Positions 20,062 to 30,322 of a stretch of 64,000 nucleotides of DNA are shown here, one piece after another. Both the position numbers and the translations under genes were made by a program. This DNA comes from Adiantum capillus-veneris (taxonomy: Eukaryota; Streptophyta; Polypodiopsida; Polypodiales; Pteridaceae). Numbering within the stretch: position 1 is the first letter of the stretch; every line of letters begins with the position of its first letter. The notes under the pieces were generated by a model, which was given only the letters and a program-made list of their open reading frames with translations, searched no databases and was not told where the DNA came from. The DNA is taken from the NCBI GenBank assembly GCA_014529385.2, contig CM043945.1, positions 141,650,241 to 141,714,240 of the forward strand, given 5' to 3'.

Positions 20062-20735
20062 TAGTCAGAGGGTTCTTAGGTATCACAGGGTGGTACAGGA
20101 TCTTCGTAAAGGACTATGCTCTTAAAGCTGCACCACTAACCGACTTGCTAAAGAAAGGAGCTACGATACTTTGGGAAGAAAAACATGAATCTTGCTTTAA
20201 ACAGCTTAAGGAGTATCTTGCTTCAGAACCTCTCTTAAAACTTCCAGACTTCACCCAAGATATCGAGTTGATCACAGATGCTAGTAACCTTGCATTATGA
20301 GGAGTCCTTACTCAAGAAGGAAGGCCTGTAGCTTATAATTCTCGGAAGCTTAGGATTCATGAAGTGAATTATGCTACACATGATTTAGAATTGCTAGCAG
20401 TTGTGCACGCTCTCAAGCTATGGAGACATTATCTATTGGGACGAAAATTCCAATTGGTAATAGATCACAAGAGTCTTAAGTGGATTTTTACCCAACCTAA
20501 CCTTAACATGAGATAGAGGAGATGGATAGAACTCATGCACGAATATGATTTTGATATTAAATTTAGACCAGGTAAGGATAATGTTGTGGCAGATGCCCTA
20601 ATCCGTAAAGCTTTTCTGGGGGCAATTTCCATGGCTAACAACCCTATTTTAGACAAGGTTTCGGATGTTGCTGTTAGAGATGCAGATTACCAGATGCTTG
20701 CTAGTATCCTACGTGAAGAGAGGCATCTACCACAA
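20062..20735 (+). pseudogene. RT connection and RNase H fragment (plus arm of inverted repeat)
   Basis: This encodes [21 protein letters not shown], then RNase H with [16 protein letters not shown] and DADY, with stops at about 20,298 and 20,514. Its first 520 bp are mirrored by 20,738-21,262 on the other strand. Confidence 0.85.
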
Positions 20736-20737
20736 GA

Positions 20738-21351
20738 TTATCCTTACCTGGTCTAATTTTAATATCAAAATCATATTCGTGCATGAGCTCTATCCATCTC
20801 CTCTGTCTCATGTTAAGGTTAGGTTGGGTAAAAATCCACTTAAGACTCTTGTGATCTGTTACCAATTGGAATTTTCGTCCCAATAGATAATGTCTCCATA
20901 GCTTGAGAGCGTGCACAACTGCTAGCAATTCTAAATCATGTGTAGCATAATTCACTTCATGAATCCTAAGCTTTCGAGAAGTATAAGCTACAGGCCATCC
21001 TTCTTGAGTAAGGACTCCTCCTAATGCAAGGTTACTAGCATCTGTGATCACCTCGAATTCTTGGGTGAAGTCTGGAAGTTTTTAGAGAGGTTCTGAAGCA
21101 AGATACTCCTTAAGCTGTTTGAAGCAAGATTTATGTTTTTCTTCCCAAAGTATCGTAGCTCCTTTCTTTAGCAAGTTGGTTAGTGGTGAAGCTTTAAGAG
21201 CATAGTCCTTTACGAAGATCCTGTACCACCCTGTGATACCTAAGAACCCTGTGACTTTGGTTTGTGAAGTGGGTTGAGGCCATTCCACAATAGCTTTGAC
21301 TTTGCCAGGGTCAACAGAGACTCCTTCAGGTGAAATGATAGGCAACAACAC
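20738..21351 (-). pseudogene. RT connection and RNase H fragment (minus arm of inverted repeat)
   Basis: The minus strand encodes SPEGVSVDPGKVKAIVEWPQ through RNase H to FDIKIRPGKDN. It covers the same pol segment as 20,062-20,590, extending further into RT. One stop near 21,082 separates the two frames. Confidence 0.85.
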
Positions 21352-21419
21352 TCAGGAAATTAACTTATGTATATAACCCTGACCATGTCCTTGATGATAC
21401 CACACACACATATCCTTCT
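21352..21419. other. Scrambled family A fragments before the copia insertion
   Basis: Short pieces of the integrase end (TATGTATATAACCCTGACCA) and of a hairpin-array linker (CACACACACATATCCTTCTT) are joined here. The linker resumes after the copia element at 26,891. Confidence 0.6.
21415..21419. repeat. Target-site duplication of copia element (left)
   Basis: CTTCT, repeated exactly at 26,891-26,895. Confidence 0.85.
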
Positions 21420-21562
21420 TGTTGGAGCTATATATGGCTCACTCTACTCGACTTGGTCTCACCTATATATTTATATCTTGTCCTCAATATGAATCAGTCT
21501 TTGGGAGCGTATATGGTGTGTCTCTTGTCTTGTCTCTCTCTCTTTCTCTCTACATCTCAACA
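21420..21562 (+). repeat. Copia 5' LTR
   Basis: TGTTGGAGC to CATCTCAACA, 143 bp, with a CT-rich 3' half. It is very short for a full-length autonomous-type element. Confidence 0.93.
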
Positions 21563-21576
21563 TGGTATCAGTGCGG
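21563..21576 (+). promoter_or_regulatory. Copia primer-binding site
   Basis: TGGTATCAGTGCGG follows the LTR with no spacer. The first nine bases fit the initiator-Met tRNA type common in plant copia elements. Confidence 0.8.
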
Positions 21577-22331
21577 TAACGATCATGCGCCGATTCAATT
21601 CATGGTGACAAAACAGTATGTGTATGCGATTTACATGTAAGATTCAAAATTGCTACAAATTCTATTTTTGAGCATTGATTCTTGTTAACTGTGGTTGTTT
21701 TGTGTTAAGAAGAATATGATTAGTGTTTTGTGTGGCGTTTATTGCTAATCAATCTAATCGTTGATTACGTTTTCTTGTTGATGACACCCTGAACTTCATC
21801 TCAATTGTTCGGGGTGTTTTGCTCAAAATTTGGAGAAATAGGAAAAGCACTATGGAGCATAGCGCAATGGCACTTTTCATCCAAAACTTGTTCGTCTCCT
21901 CGAGTTCTTCGATTTGAGTTCTAGGTTTGCGTCAATCGAAGTTCGCAGCAGAAAGTTATGTTGTTTTTACTGCAATTGAGCTTGACGCAGCTTTCTTCGT
22001 CCTACTTCTTCGTGAAGCGTCCGCGATCGTTTTTCTTATTTTGGCGTTAACTTTTTCTAGAAGATTTAGCTTTTTGCTATTCGTATTGTGGCCGTCAATC
22101 TTGCGTCTCACGCCACTCTATTTTGAGGACTCTTTTATTATTAACGTCTCCTTTACCCTGCCTTTTTTGGGTGACATCTCTCACATCTTTGGACGTTGCT
22201 TGAGCATCCTTCTTACGTTTATCGTTGACAGAACATAGTCCTCATATCTCTCTCATTCTCCATTGCGGCCTTCACCATATATGGTGTGCAGATTCTGCGA
22301 TCTTATCTTATACGTCTTCTCGCAACAAGAT

Positions 22332-23400
22332 ATGGCTATGAATATTCTCGTCAACGGCTTTCCTTCTGGCCAGCGTTCTGTTCCTCCTTTCCAAAGTCAA
22401 GGTTTTCCAGGCTGGAAAGCAAAGATATTGTTAATTTTTGAAGGCGATGAACTCTCCGATGTTGTTCTTGGAAATCGTGTTTGTCCACCTCAGCCTGTTG
22501 ATACGGATAATGATAGCATGCTTATCACTGAAGGACCTAGATTTGAAGATTGAAATGTTGCCTATACGGATTGGCAACAACATGATAAAGCAGCTCGTCG
22601 GTATATTCTTTCTGCTCTTACTGATTCCCTTTTGCTTGATAAGTATGAACTGCCTACTTCTCACGACGTATGGAAGTATCTTATTGCAAACTTTTAGAAG
22701 AAATCTGTCACAGAAATACTTTATTTGAGAGGGTTGCTTAACACGTTACAATATGAAGTTGGTAATGCCATGACGGGACATATTGAATCTTTAAAATCTA
22801 TTATTAATCAACTTGCTGCTGTCGATGATCCTGTTCCACAAAAGCAACTGATTACACTTCTCCTTGATACGGTGAAGGACTCTTCTTATGATAACATTGT
22901 TACTATTCTCTCTAATAAAGATGGTCTTGATTTCGACCAAGCCTGCATGTCTTTAATTGAATACTCTCAACGTCAAGAACGTCGTAATGCTGGTCATGAT
23001 ACAGCTATGATTTCACAAGAGGAGACTGAGTCACAACAGATGGAACGTGCTTTTCATGCTCGAAGGCATCCATTTCAACGAGGAAACCGCTGAGGTGGCC
23101 GTCGCGGTAATATTTTCTCTCGTCTCAAATTTCCTAATAAGCAATGTTCTTACTGCAACAGAAATGGCCATACTGAAGATAATTGTTGAGCACATCAATA
23201 TGATGAAGAACACAATATTACCACAAAACAACCATGTGTATCTAGAAACTCTTCTTCTTCTTCTTGTGAATATTGTGGACGATCTTATCATCCCACTCAT
23301 ATGTGCTATAAGCGTCGATTCGACACAGATCGGAATAGAGCATATGCTACTGAACATCGAAACAACATTGTACCAGAAACAAGTTGCATCCTATGTTCAG
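22332..23400 (+). pseudogene. Copia gag
   Basis: An ATG at 22,332 opens MAMNILVNGFPSGQRSVPPF. The frame continues, with stops at about 22,551, 22,695, 23,091 and 23,187, through a helical gag region (LKSIINQLAAVDDPVPQKQL) to a CX2CX4HX4C zinc knuckle, CSYCNRNGHTEDNC, at 23,145-23,186. A second CX2C pair (CEYCGRSYHPTHMC) follows. All pieces are in one frame, so the interruptions are nonsense changes rather than indels. A 770-bp leader without a convincing gene precedes it. Confidence 0.85.
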
Positions 23401-24668
23401 TTGCTCCAGACAGAATACTTCGTGTACGTGATGGATCACCTTTTACTGTCAATTCTGGTGCTACAGGAAATATGACATATCAGTCTAAGTGGCTCCATAA
23501 CTATCATCCACTGCAAGTTCAACGTGTTGTTTATCTTGCTGCTGATGATACTACTTGTCAAGTAAAGAGTATTGGAGACTTATATCTTGGTACCTTATCT
23601 TCTTTCACTCGAATTTTGCGAGGAGTATTACATGTACCAAATCTTCAACGTAATCTTCTTTCAGTTGCTAGACTTGTTGATCTTGGTCTGTTTGTTGGAT
23701 TTGATCATACCAAATGCCAAATTGAGAAACATGGATAGACTATAGCCACTGCTCCTCGAAACGGTAATTTGTCTGAACTCTCTCTCAACGATGTTGTAGC
23801 AAATGTTGTCACTACTCCAGGTGATCATGATTGCAAAGTATGGCATCACCATTTTGTTCATGCTGATTTCTCAAAACTCCTTGATCTTCAACGTCGTGAT
23901 CTTGTTCATGGCATGGATCTTAAAGCCCATCCCCATATGGGAATTTGTGAATTTTGTGCTCTTGGGAAATACAATCGTAAACCCTTTCCTCTTTCAAATA
24001 CAACTCATTCTCATGACATATTGGATCTTGTTCATACTGATATATGTGGACCTCTACCTTCTTCGAGATCACAATATCGCTACTTCATTACTTTCATTCA
24101 TGATTTCTCAAGGTATATGACTGTATTTCTACTTAGACAAAAATCTGAAGCCTTATCTGTTTTCAAACAATTCCACAAGGTTGCGGAACTTCAAACTGGT
24201 CGTCACCTTAAGAAGCTTCGTAGTGACAATGGAGGCGAATATGTTTCTCGAGAGTTTGTGAGTTATTGTGCTGACAGTGGAATTCATCATGAACACACTA
24301 TTCCATATTCGCCTCAACAGAACGGTGTTGCTGAACGAAAGAATCGCACTATTCTCAATGTTGCAAGATGTATGCTGATTCATTCTGGCTTATCTCGTGT
24401 TTTTTGGGCTGAAGTTACTTTGACAGCAGTATTTATTCAGAATCATCTTCCTACTACTGTACCCTCTAGTAAGATACCCATCACAGCATGGACAGGTGAC
24501 ATTCTTTCTGTATCTCATTTTTGAACTTTTGGATGTATTGCTTATATTCATGTTCTCAAAGAAACACGAACAAAGCTTGATGCTCCTGGTCTTAAAGTTA
24601 TTTTTATTGGATATTCTGACACTTCCAAAGGCTACAAATTCTATGACCCTTCCTCCAAGAAAGTAATT
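23401..24668 (+). pseudogene. Copia protease and integrase
   Basis: The protease site reads VNSGATGNMT where copia elements have DSGAT, so the catalytic Asp is lost. The integrase has its zinc domain (WHHHFVHADF to CEFCALGK) and catalytic residues in HTDICGPLP, LRSDNGGEY and NGVAERKNRT. Stops fall at about 23,737 and 24,523. The frame is the same as gag, consistent with one gag-pol polyprotein. Confidence 0.9.
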
Positions 24669-25690
24669 GTGAATCGTGATGCTACTTTTAACGAACAGCT
24701 TATGGGAGGCTCATGGTCCATGGATGATTCTGATGATACTAAATCATTGCTTCAGGCTTTTCCATTTCTTTCAGAAGATGAAACTCTTCCTATAGAGCAA
24801 CTTTCCTCTTCACAACCATCCATTTCGAATGTTGCCAATGATGACATTGATATTTTTGTTGATCTGCCTATTGATTTTGAACATGGCTCATGTCATGTTT
24901 ATGATGACGATATTGCTGATAATGCTTTTTCTACTTCCGAAGATCCCATTAATTATGATAAAGCTATCTCTTCACCACAAAAGGATCAATGGCAAGAGGC
25001 TATGGAAGCAGAGTACGATTCTCTTATCTCTAAAGGTACATGGATACTAACTGAATTATCTCCTGGTCGTACATCTATTAAATGTAAGTGGGTGTATAAG
25101 ACAAAAGTAAAAGCAGATGGATCTTTTAGTTCAAGGCGCGTTTAGTTGCAAAAGGTTACTCCCAAGTAGATGGTGTTGATTATCAAGAGACTTTTTCACC
25201 AGTTGTTCGCATTACAAGTGTTCGAGTTTTATTGGCATTTGCTGTTCAATTTGATTTAGAAGCTCATCAAATGGATGTGCGAAATGCTTTTCTTAATGGT
25301 GACTTGGAAGAGGAAATTTATATGGAACAACCAGAAGGGTTTGTTATTCCAGGTAAAGAAGACCTTGTTGCTCAACTCCATAAGGCACTATATGGTCTCA
25401 AACAAGCTTCGCGAGCCTGGTATACAAAATTTGATCTTTTTCTCACCTCTAAAGGATTCATCTCTTGCTCGTCAGACCCCAACTTATACATAAAACTCCA
25501 AGGTAGCAGTTTTGTGATTCTTGCTCTTTATGTGGATGATACCATCCTTGTTTCCAATGATTTGGAAAATAGTCTTTTGCATTTGATATGGTGGATCTTG
25601 GAGAGATTCACTCGTGTCTTGGCATTCAAATCCAACGGAACCATACAAAAGGTATTTTATTCCTTCGACAGTCAAAGTTTATTGTAGATA
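24669..25690 (+). pseudogene. Copia reverse transcriptase
   Basis: The RT start (CKWVYKTKVKADG) is in the gag frame to about 25,138. A frameshift leads to [20 protein letters not shown] and the catalytic LYVDDTILVSND. A second frameshift near 25,565 leads to MVDLGEIHSCLGIQI. Each shift is consistent with a single small indel. Confidence 0.9.
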
Positions 25691-26499
25691 CTATTCAAAA
25701 ATTTGGTATGGAATCTGCACATTCAGCCAACACACCTTGTCTTGCGAGCTCTACGAAGAACACTTCTGACAATTGCGGTCAACTTGTCACAAATCAACCT
25801 TATGCTAACTTGATTGGATGTCTTCAGTTTGTTGGCATGAACACTCGTCCTGATATTCTGTTGTTTGCTGCTAATTATCTTGGACAATATCTTGCATGTC
25901 CTTCTCTTAAGCATTGGTCTGCTGCAAAGCGTGTATTGAAATATTTGAAAGGCACTACAAATTTTGGTTTAGTCTATCGACGACAACTCACATCGGATTC
26001 TATGCAATCTCTTTCTCTTTTGGGTTACACAGATGCAGACTGGGCAAGCTCACATTTATCTATGTGATCTACTAGTGGAAATTGCTTCTTTATAAATGGT
26101 TGTCTTGTATCTTGGACCAGCAAGAAACAACGTTGTGTTGCAGTTTCTACGACTGAGTCAGAATATGTTGCGACATCATTTGCAGCTCGTGAGTTGATTT
26201 GGCTTCGACAAATGCTGGTTGATATTGATTACTCTCCTCTTTCTAGCACACCCTTGCGGTGTGACAACCAAAGTGCTATTAGTCTTGCAAAAGACTATGT
26301 TCAACATAATAAGTCAAAGCACATTGCTGTCCATTATCATTATGTCAGGTATGAAGTACGCAAAGGAACCATTATGGTTGAACACTGTCCAAGTGACCAG
26401 GTGATTGCAGACATTTTGACCAAAGGCCTCAACGACTCACGTTTCATTCTCTTGCGCTCGGAGCTTGGAGTTGCTTCGGCCTCACTCTTTCTAGATTAG
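25588..26499 (+). pseudogene. Copia RT end and RNase H
   Basis: This encodes the RT thumb, the NLIGCLQFVGMNTRPDI motif and RNase H with acidic residues in GYTDADW, STTESEY and LRCDNQSA. It ends at a TAG after SASLFLD. One in-frame TGA at about 26,065 sits where related proteins have Arg, which would fit CGA to TGA. Confidence 0.9.
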
Positions 26500-26736
26500 C
26501 TTATTTGCTATTGTAATAGCTTTGTACATATGACATTGTAATCTTTTAAGTACCATGCACTATGCACACTCCACATTTGCACATTGTGATCTCTAAGTCA
26601 CTTGAATATTTGTACATAGATACACAATTCACTTTCACATCATCATCGTTGGTTCATATTTTCACATTGTATAGGGGCTTGGGTTTTTCCCTTGAACTCC
26701 CCAAGGGTTTTTTCATCCAAAGCTACAGACCTTTGT

Positions 26737-26747
26737 TTGAGTGGGGG
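26737..26747 (+). promoter_or_regulatory. Copia polypurine tract
   Basis: TTGAGTGGGGG directly precedes the 3' LTR. Confidence 0.8.
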
Positions 26748-26890
26748 TGTTGGAGCTATATATGGCTCACTCTACTCAACTTTGTCTCACCTATATATTT
26801 GTATCTTGTCCTCAATATGAATCAGTCTTTGGGAGCGTATATGGTGTGTCTCTTGTCTCGTCTCTCTCTCTTTCTCTCTACATCTCAACA
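26748..26890 (+). repeat. Copia 3' LTR
   Basis: 143 bp, differing from the 5' LTR at four substitutions and no indel. Confidence 0.93.
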
Positions 26891-26895
26891 CTTCT
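26891..26895. repeat. Target-site duplication of copia element (right)
   Basis: CTTCT, matching 21,415-21,419. Confidence 0.85.
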
Positions 26896-27210
26896 TAAAA
26901 CTAATTGACTTCTTGTAGATAACCCTGACCATGTCCTTGTGTGTAGATGAATACTTATGTATATTCAAGTCTCTTAAAACCTTATGTATATAACCCTGAC
27001 CATGTCCTTGATGATGAGCAAATCATTTTACCTGCTCAAGATGTTCTACAACTCCAACCTGATACTATCCTAGAAACTCGGGAGAGAAATCTTAGTAATA
27101 GATCCATCAAAGAACATCTTATCTTATGGAAGGATTTCCCTATAGAAGATGCTACTTGGGAAGATGAGACATCCCTTCTTATGGATTACCCTTCACTGTT
27201 CTTGAGATGA
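26896..27210 (+). pseudogene. Family A integrase end fragments with chromodomain-like region
   Basis: After a remnant of the array linker, the TATATAACCCTGACCATGTC segment occurs twice (about 26,918 and 26,985). An 87-residue frame (26,947-27,210) then carries NPDHVLDDEQIILPAQDVLQ to DYPSLFLR, the intact chromodomain-like end. It is not followed by a polypurine tract or LTR but by an inverted gag start. Confidence 0.8.
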
Positions 27211-27386
27211 GATTCTATGGTCTCGCATATGCAATGATGCATAACTTGAACTGCAATACTAACCTGTACCATAGCTCTGATTGGTCCGATTGGTGGAGAT
27301 ATAACATGTTCCGCAGGAGTTCCATCGTTACCTGTACAAGCTTCATGATCATTAGCGCCTTGCGTTCGAGCATGCTTTGGAGCCAT
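27200..27386 (-). pseudogene. Inverted gag N-terminus of family A
   Basis: On the minus strand ATG at 27,386 opens MAPKHARTQGANDHEACTGN and reads without a stop through GPIRAMVQVSIAVQVMHHC. The following gag core is not attached; it appears on the plus strand at 29,549, where it lacks an ATG start. Confidence 0.75.
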
Positions 27387-27789
27387 TTTTTTGTACTACA
27401 CTTATATTATACACTTAGAAATTTAAATTGGTCAATTTTCCTAGTAATCTCCTTGTTTCCAAAGAGAGTCTGTAATTTGAACCCTCGCCAACTCGGATTC
27501 ACACTTAGTGTTGTTGTTCTACATCTAATTTCTATACATCAAATATTTGCTATAATCGTAATTAATCAAAAATTAAGTGTGTAAACTGTGAGTGAAAGTT
27601 TAGGAATGCATTACTTTTATGCTTCACATTTCTAATCCAATTCTAACTTCAATTTCTATACTTCAACTAAATCAATTTTTAGTATTATTCAAAATTCTAC
27701 TTAATCTGATTGTTGACAATAACATTGGTGAATGAGAATTTCATCTACAGAGATAGCACACACACACACATATATTCCAACTTATCTAC
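27387..27789 (-). other. Inverted gag leader with remnant hairpin unit
   Basis: Minus-strand leader ending at GATGAAATTCTC (27,734-27,745), then a shrunken CA/TG unit. It mirrors 8,331-8,750. Confidence 0.65.
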
Positions 27790-28110
27790 AGAATCTCTGG
27801 TTAAACTGGTTGCTATAGGAAAGAATGTTTGTCCAAAACCTTCTGTATGGTTTCTCTCACGTCTCTCTACTTATTAGCGCTGGTATTACGTGGCAGTTGC
27901 CGAGGCATGAGATGACGCCCAGGATGGCACCGCTGATGTTGTGGTGGGAGTACACCCAGATTAGCCAACCTGGATACTGCAGTTTTGTTTTGCCGTGGCG
28001 TGAGGATGACGCCCAGATTGGCATCGTTGTTGCTGTGGCGGGAGTACGTCCAAATCAGCACAACGAGTACTTGTCGAACGATATGGGACGCTCATGAGGA
28101 CAAGGGTTTT

Positions 28111-28118
28111 TATAAATA
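28111..28118 (+). promoter_or_regulatory. TATA box, element V 5' LTR
   Basis: TATAAATA after a TTTT run, conserved in the inverted copy at 8,013-8,022. Confidence 0.5.
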
Positions 28119-28351
28119 ATGTATATACCGATCGGACATAATAGCGCCAGTAGAGATTTTTGAGTGAACCTAATCCAAGGGTTGTTGGTTTAAAATTGGA
28201 TGACTTCTTGTTTGACTATTGTTTGTAATACTGTTTGAAGGGCTGTTTTAACGAACCAGTATCATAAATAAAGTAAAGGAACATGTATGTTTAAACAGTG
28301 TGGTAGTAACTAGATAACAAAAGAAGGGTGAGTGTGGTGTGGAAAGTGGGA

Positions 28352-28404
28352 GAATGATACCCCGACGGTATCATTCTATGGACGGGTGGACCCGATGAGT
28401 CGGG
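28352..28404 (+). other. Two adjacent hairpins in LTR/leader RNA
   Basis: Hairpin 1 has perfect 10-bp arms GAATGATACC and GGTATCATTC around CCGAC. Hairpin 2 has arms CCCGA and TCGGG around TGAG. Both persist in the element I copy (7,729-7,781): the first with one mismatch, the second with a changed loop (TGCG) and intact stem. Confidence 0.6.
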
Positions 28405-28737
28405 TAACTTTCCAATGCTAGAAATTCTTTTTTTAAAAAGTCATAAATCTTAAAAGAGACAAACCTTGGCTGGTGTGCTTCTGAAACATGGGGAAAAAAG
28501 CGCAGAGGTTGGTCACTCTAAGATTTATACTTTTAGGTATAATTGATTATAAATAGTTTTTAGATAGGGTTATGGTGGTAACGCTCCGCCATAGCGAGAT
28601 AGGACCAATCCTTCACTAATGGTTCATGCCCGTGGCTACGTAGTAGCTAAGGCAATGTCCGTTGGTTTTTCTTTTTCAGGATTGGAGACCTATCAAAGAT
28701 ACTCCGCTCCTCTCAAAAAGGGGTAGGGACCTCACAC

Positions 28738-28750
28738 TGGTATCAGAGCC
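28738..28750 (+). promoter_or_regulatory. Primer-binding site, element V
   Basis: TGGTATCAGAGCC, the usual plant initiator-Met tRNA type, one base after the LTR CA. Confidence 0.85.
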
Positions 28751-28918
28751 TAGGTTAAAGCTTGGGGATATTTTTAGATTGATGTTTGGATATTGAAGGA
28801 TGTGAATGTTTGAAATAATAGAAGAACCTAGAAAAATTGTTTTGAGTTTTTATATGGTATTGAAGACTGAACTTTGCTGGTACAGGAAAATGTTCATTCA
28901 GCCTAACAGAAACTCCAA

Positions 28919-29350
28919 GTGTTCACCATCATGTTTGAAAATGCATGCCAATCACCAAATTATCAGTTTCGAAAAAGGGTGATGATGATTTTGAATAGGG
29001 TGTTTGCACCACCTATCCCAAGGGTGCATAGAGGATGGGGCATCAACTGGAGTCCATCTGGAGGAATCTATACCATCGATGCTGACAAGATATGGTGCAT
29101 GGATACCAACCTCAAGAAACTTCGATAGGCAGAGGAATTAAAAGTCATCGAAGTTTATCTTTTCTTTGGTACCAAGAATCCGGATGCTACCATTCCCTTG
29201 GGAGGAGAAAAGATATCTCAGACTCAATGGGTCTATAACCAAGTTACAAAAGTTATCCATGGTGGTAGGATTCAACCCATATGTGTATCTCGTAGCTTTC
29301 AAGGGTCAAAAGAAACTTATTATTTTGATCCTTTTTTTATCCTTTTGTAG
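28919..29350 (+). pseudogene. Leader ORF between primer-binding site and gag, element V
   Basis: This copy of the frame at 6,762-7,214 starts at ATG 28,931. It is broken by TAG at 29,126-29,128 (TGG in the other copy) and a short indel near 29,330. It lies about 180 bp after the primer-binding site and 200 bp before gag. Confidence 0.55.
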
Positions 29351-29548
29351 TCACTAAACTCAAAATATAGAGACATTACAATCCTTGTACCTAAAGACTA
29401 CCATCCTTGGTAGCAAATAATGTGTATATAAATAAAGTCTGGATTAATATTATCTTTTGTTTGTATTATTGTCTGATCAATCTTGCCTTAAAGTGGATTA
29501 AAGTTAGAGTATCCAATAAATTTTCACTTAATCTATATTGCACAAAGT

Positions 29549-30322
29549 GTGGTGTACACATCTCTTCAAGAGAAAAAGCTACTTCTCAAGCAAGCTAAAC
29601 TTCCCTCTTTCAAAGGGGAAGGAGCCCTAGTTGAGCGTGATGCAGAAGTGTGGCTTGAAGAGATGGAGGATTATTTTGCTTCTGCGGGTACTACTCGCGA
29701 TAACCAAGCAATGCTGGCTATGTTTCGTCTCACGGGGGATGCCAAGCTTTGGTGGAAACAACATTGCAAAGATAATCAAGTAGCTCAAAACACTCAAACT
29801 TGGGAAGATATTAAGTATGCTGTCAAAGGACGTTATCTTCCACCTGCACACGAATCCCTTAAGATGAATGAATTCTTCAACTTACATCAGTTTCATCTTA
29901 CAGTGGAAGAATACTACTCCAAATTTGTAACTCTTAGCCGCTATGCTCCGCCAATGACCGCAGATCAACAAGTAGCCCGTTTCTGCCAAGGGCTAAATGC
30001 TCCTTTAAATACACGTCTAGAAGCCATGAGGCCTGTAAATTTGCAAGATGCTCTTTTAAGAGCTAAAGCCTTAGCTAAAGAGATGTCAAACTCTCAAAGG
30101 GTGCGAAATGGAAATATAAGGAATGCTGGAAGAAGAGGACAGCCTATGATGTGGAACCAAAAGCAAGTTCACCCAGTTCACCAAACTCATCCAATAGTTG
30201 CAGCTTTAGCAAATGGAGCTCAAAATGCAGATCTTAGATGTTATGAATGCAACGAGCTAGGACATTTCAGGAATGTATGTCCTAGGCGAGTCTCCGCAAC
30301 AAATACACCTAATCGAGCTTGA
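29549..30322 (+). pseudogene. Element V gag core and zinc knuckle
   Basis: This encodes a Ty3 gag: LLLKQAKLPSFKGEGALVER, the WLEEMEDYF and LWWKQHC motifs, EEYYSKFVTL, and a CX2CX4HX4C zinc knuckle CYECNELGHFRNVC at 30,239-30,280. It ends at TGA 30,320. There is no ATG at its start, which fits loss of the N-terminal MAPKRARTQG segment found inverted at 27,386. Protease and RT continue in the same frame. Confidence 0.88.

Larger units (their letters stand above)
21420..26890 (+). mobile_element. Complete Ty1/copia element with 143-bp LTRs
   Basis: The element is 5,471 bp with 143-bp LTRs, a primer-binding site, gag, protease, integrase, RT, RNase H in copia order, a polypurine tract and a perfect 5-bp target duplication. 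The LTRs differ at four of 143 positions. The coding region needs two frameshifts and has about seven in-frame stops, so it is dead. It inserted into a family A hairpin-array linker. Confidence 0.93.
27790..28736 (+). mobile_element. LTR-like 5' segment of element V
   Basis: This ends GTAGGGACCTCACA one base before a primer-binding site, so it is the 3' part of a 5' LTR. A TATA box (28,111) and two hairpins (28,352-28,376 and 28,391-28,404) lie inside. The terminus is roughly complementary to the TGTAAGGTCTCTAC start of the 3' LTR at 33,828, as expected for one LTR. The interior does not match the hairpin-array LTRs, so two LTR forms are associated with this pol. Its left limit is not defined. 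Confidence 0.65.
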
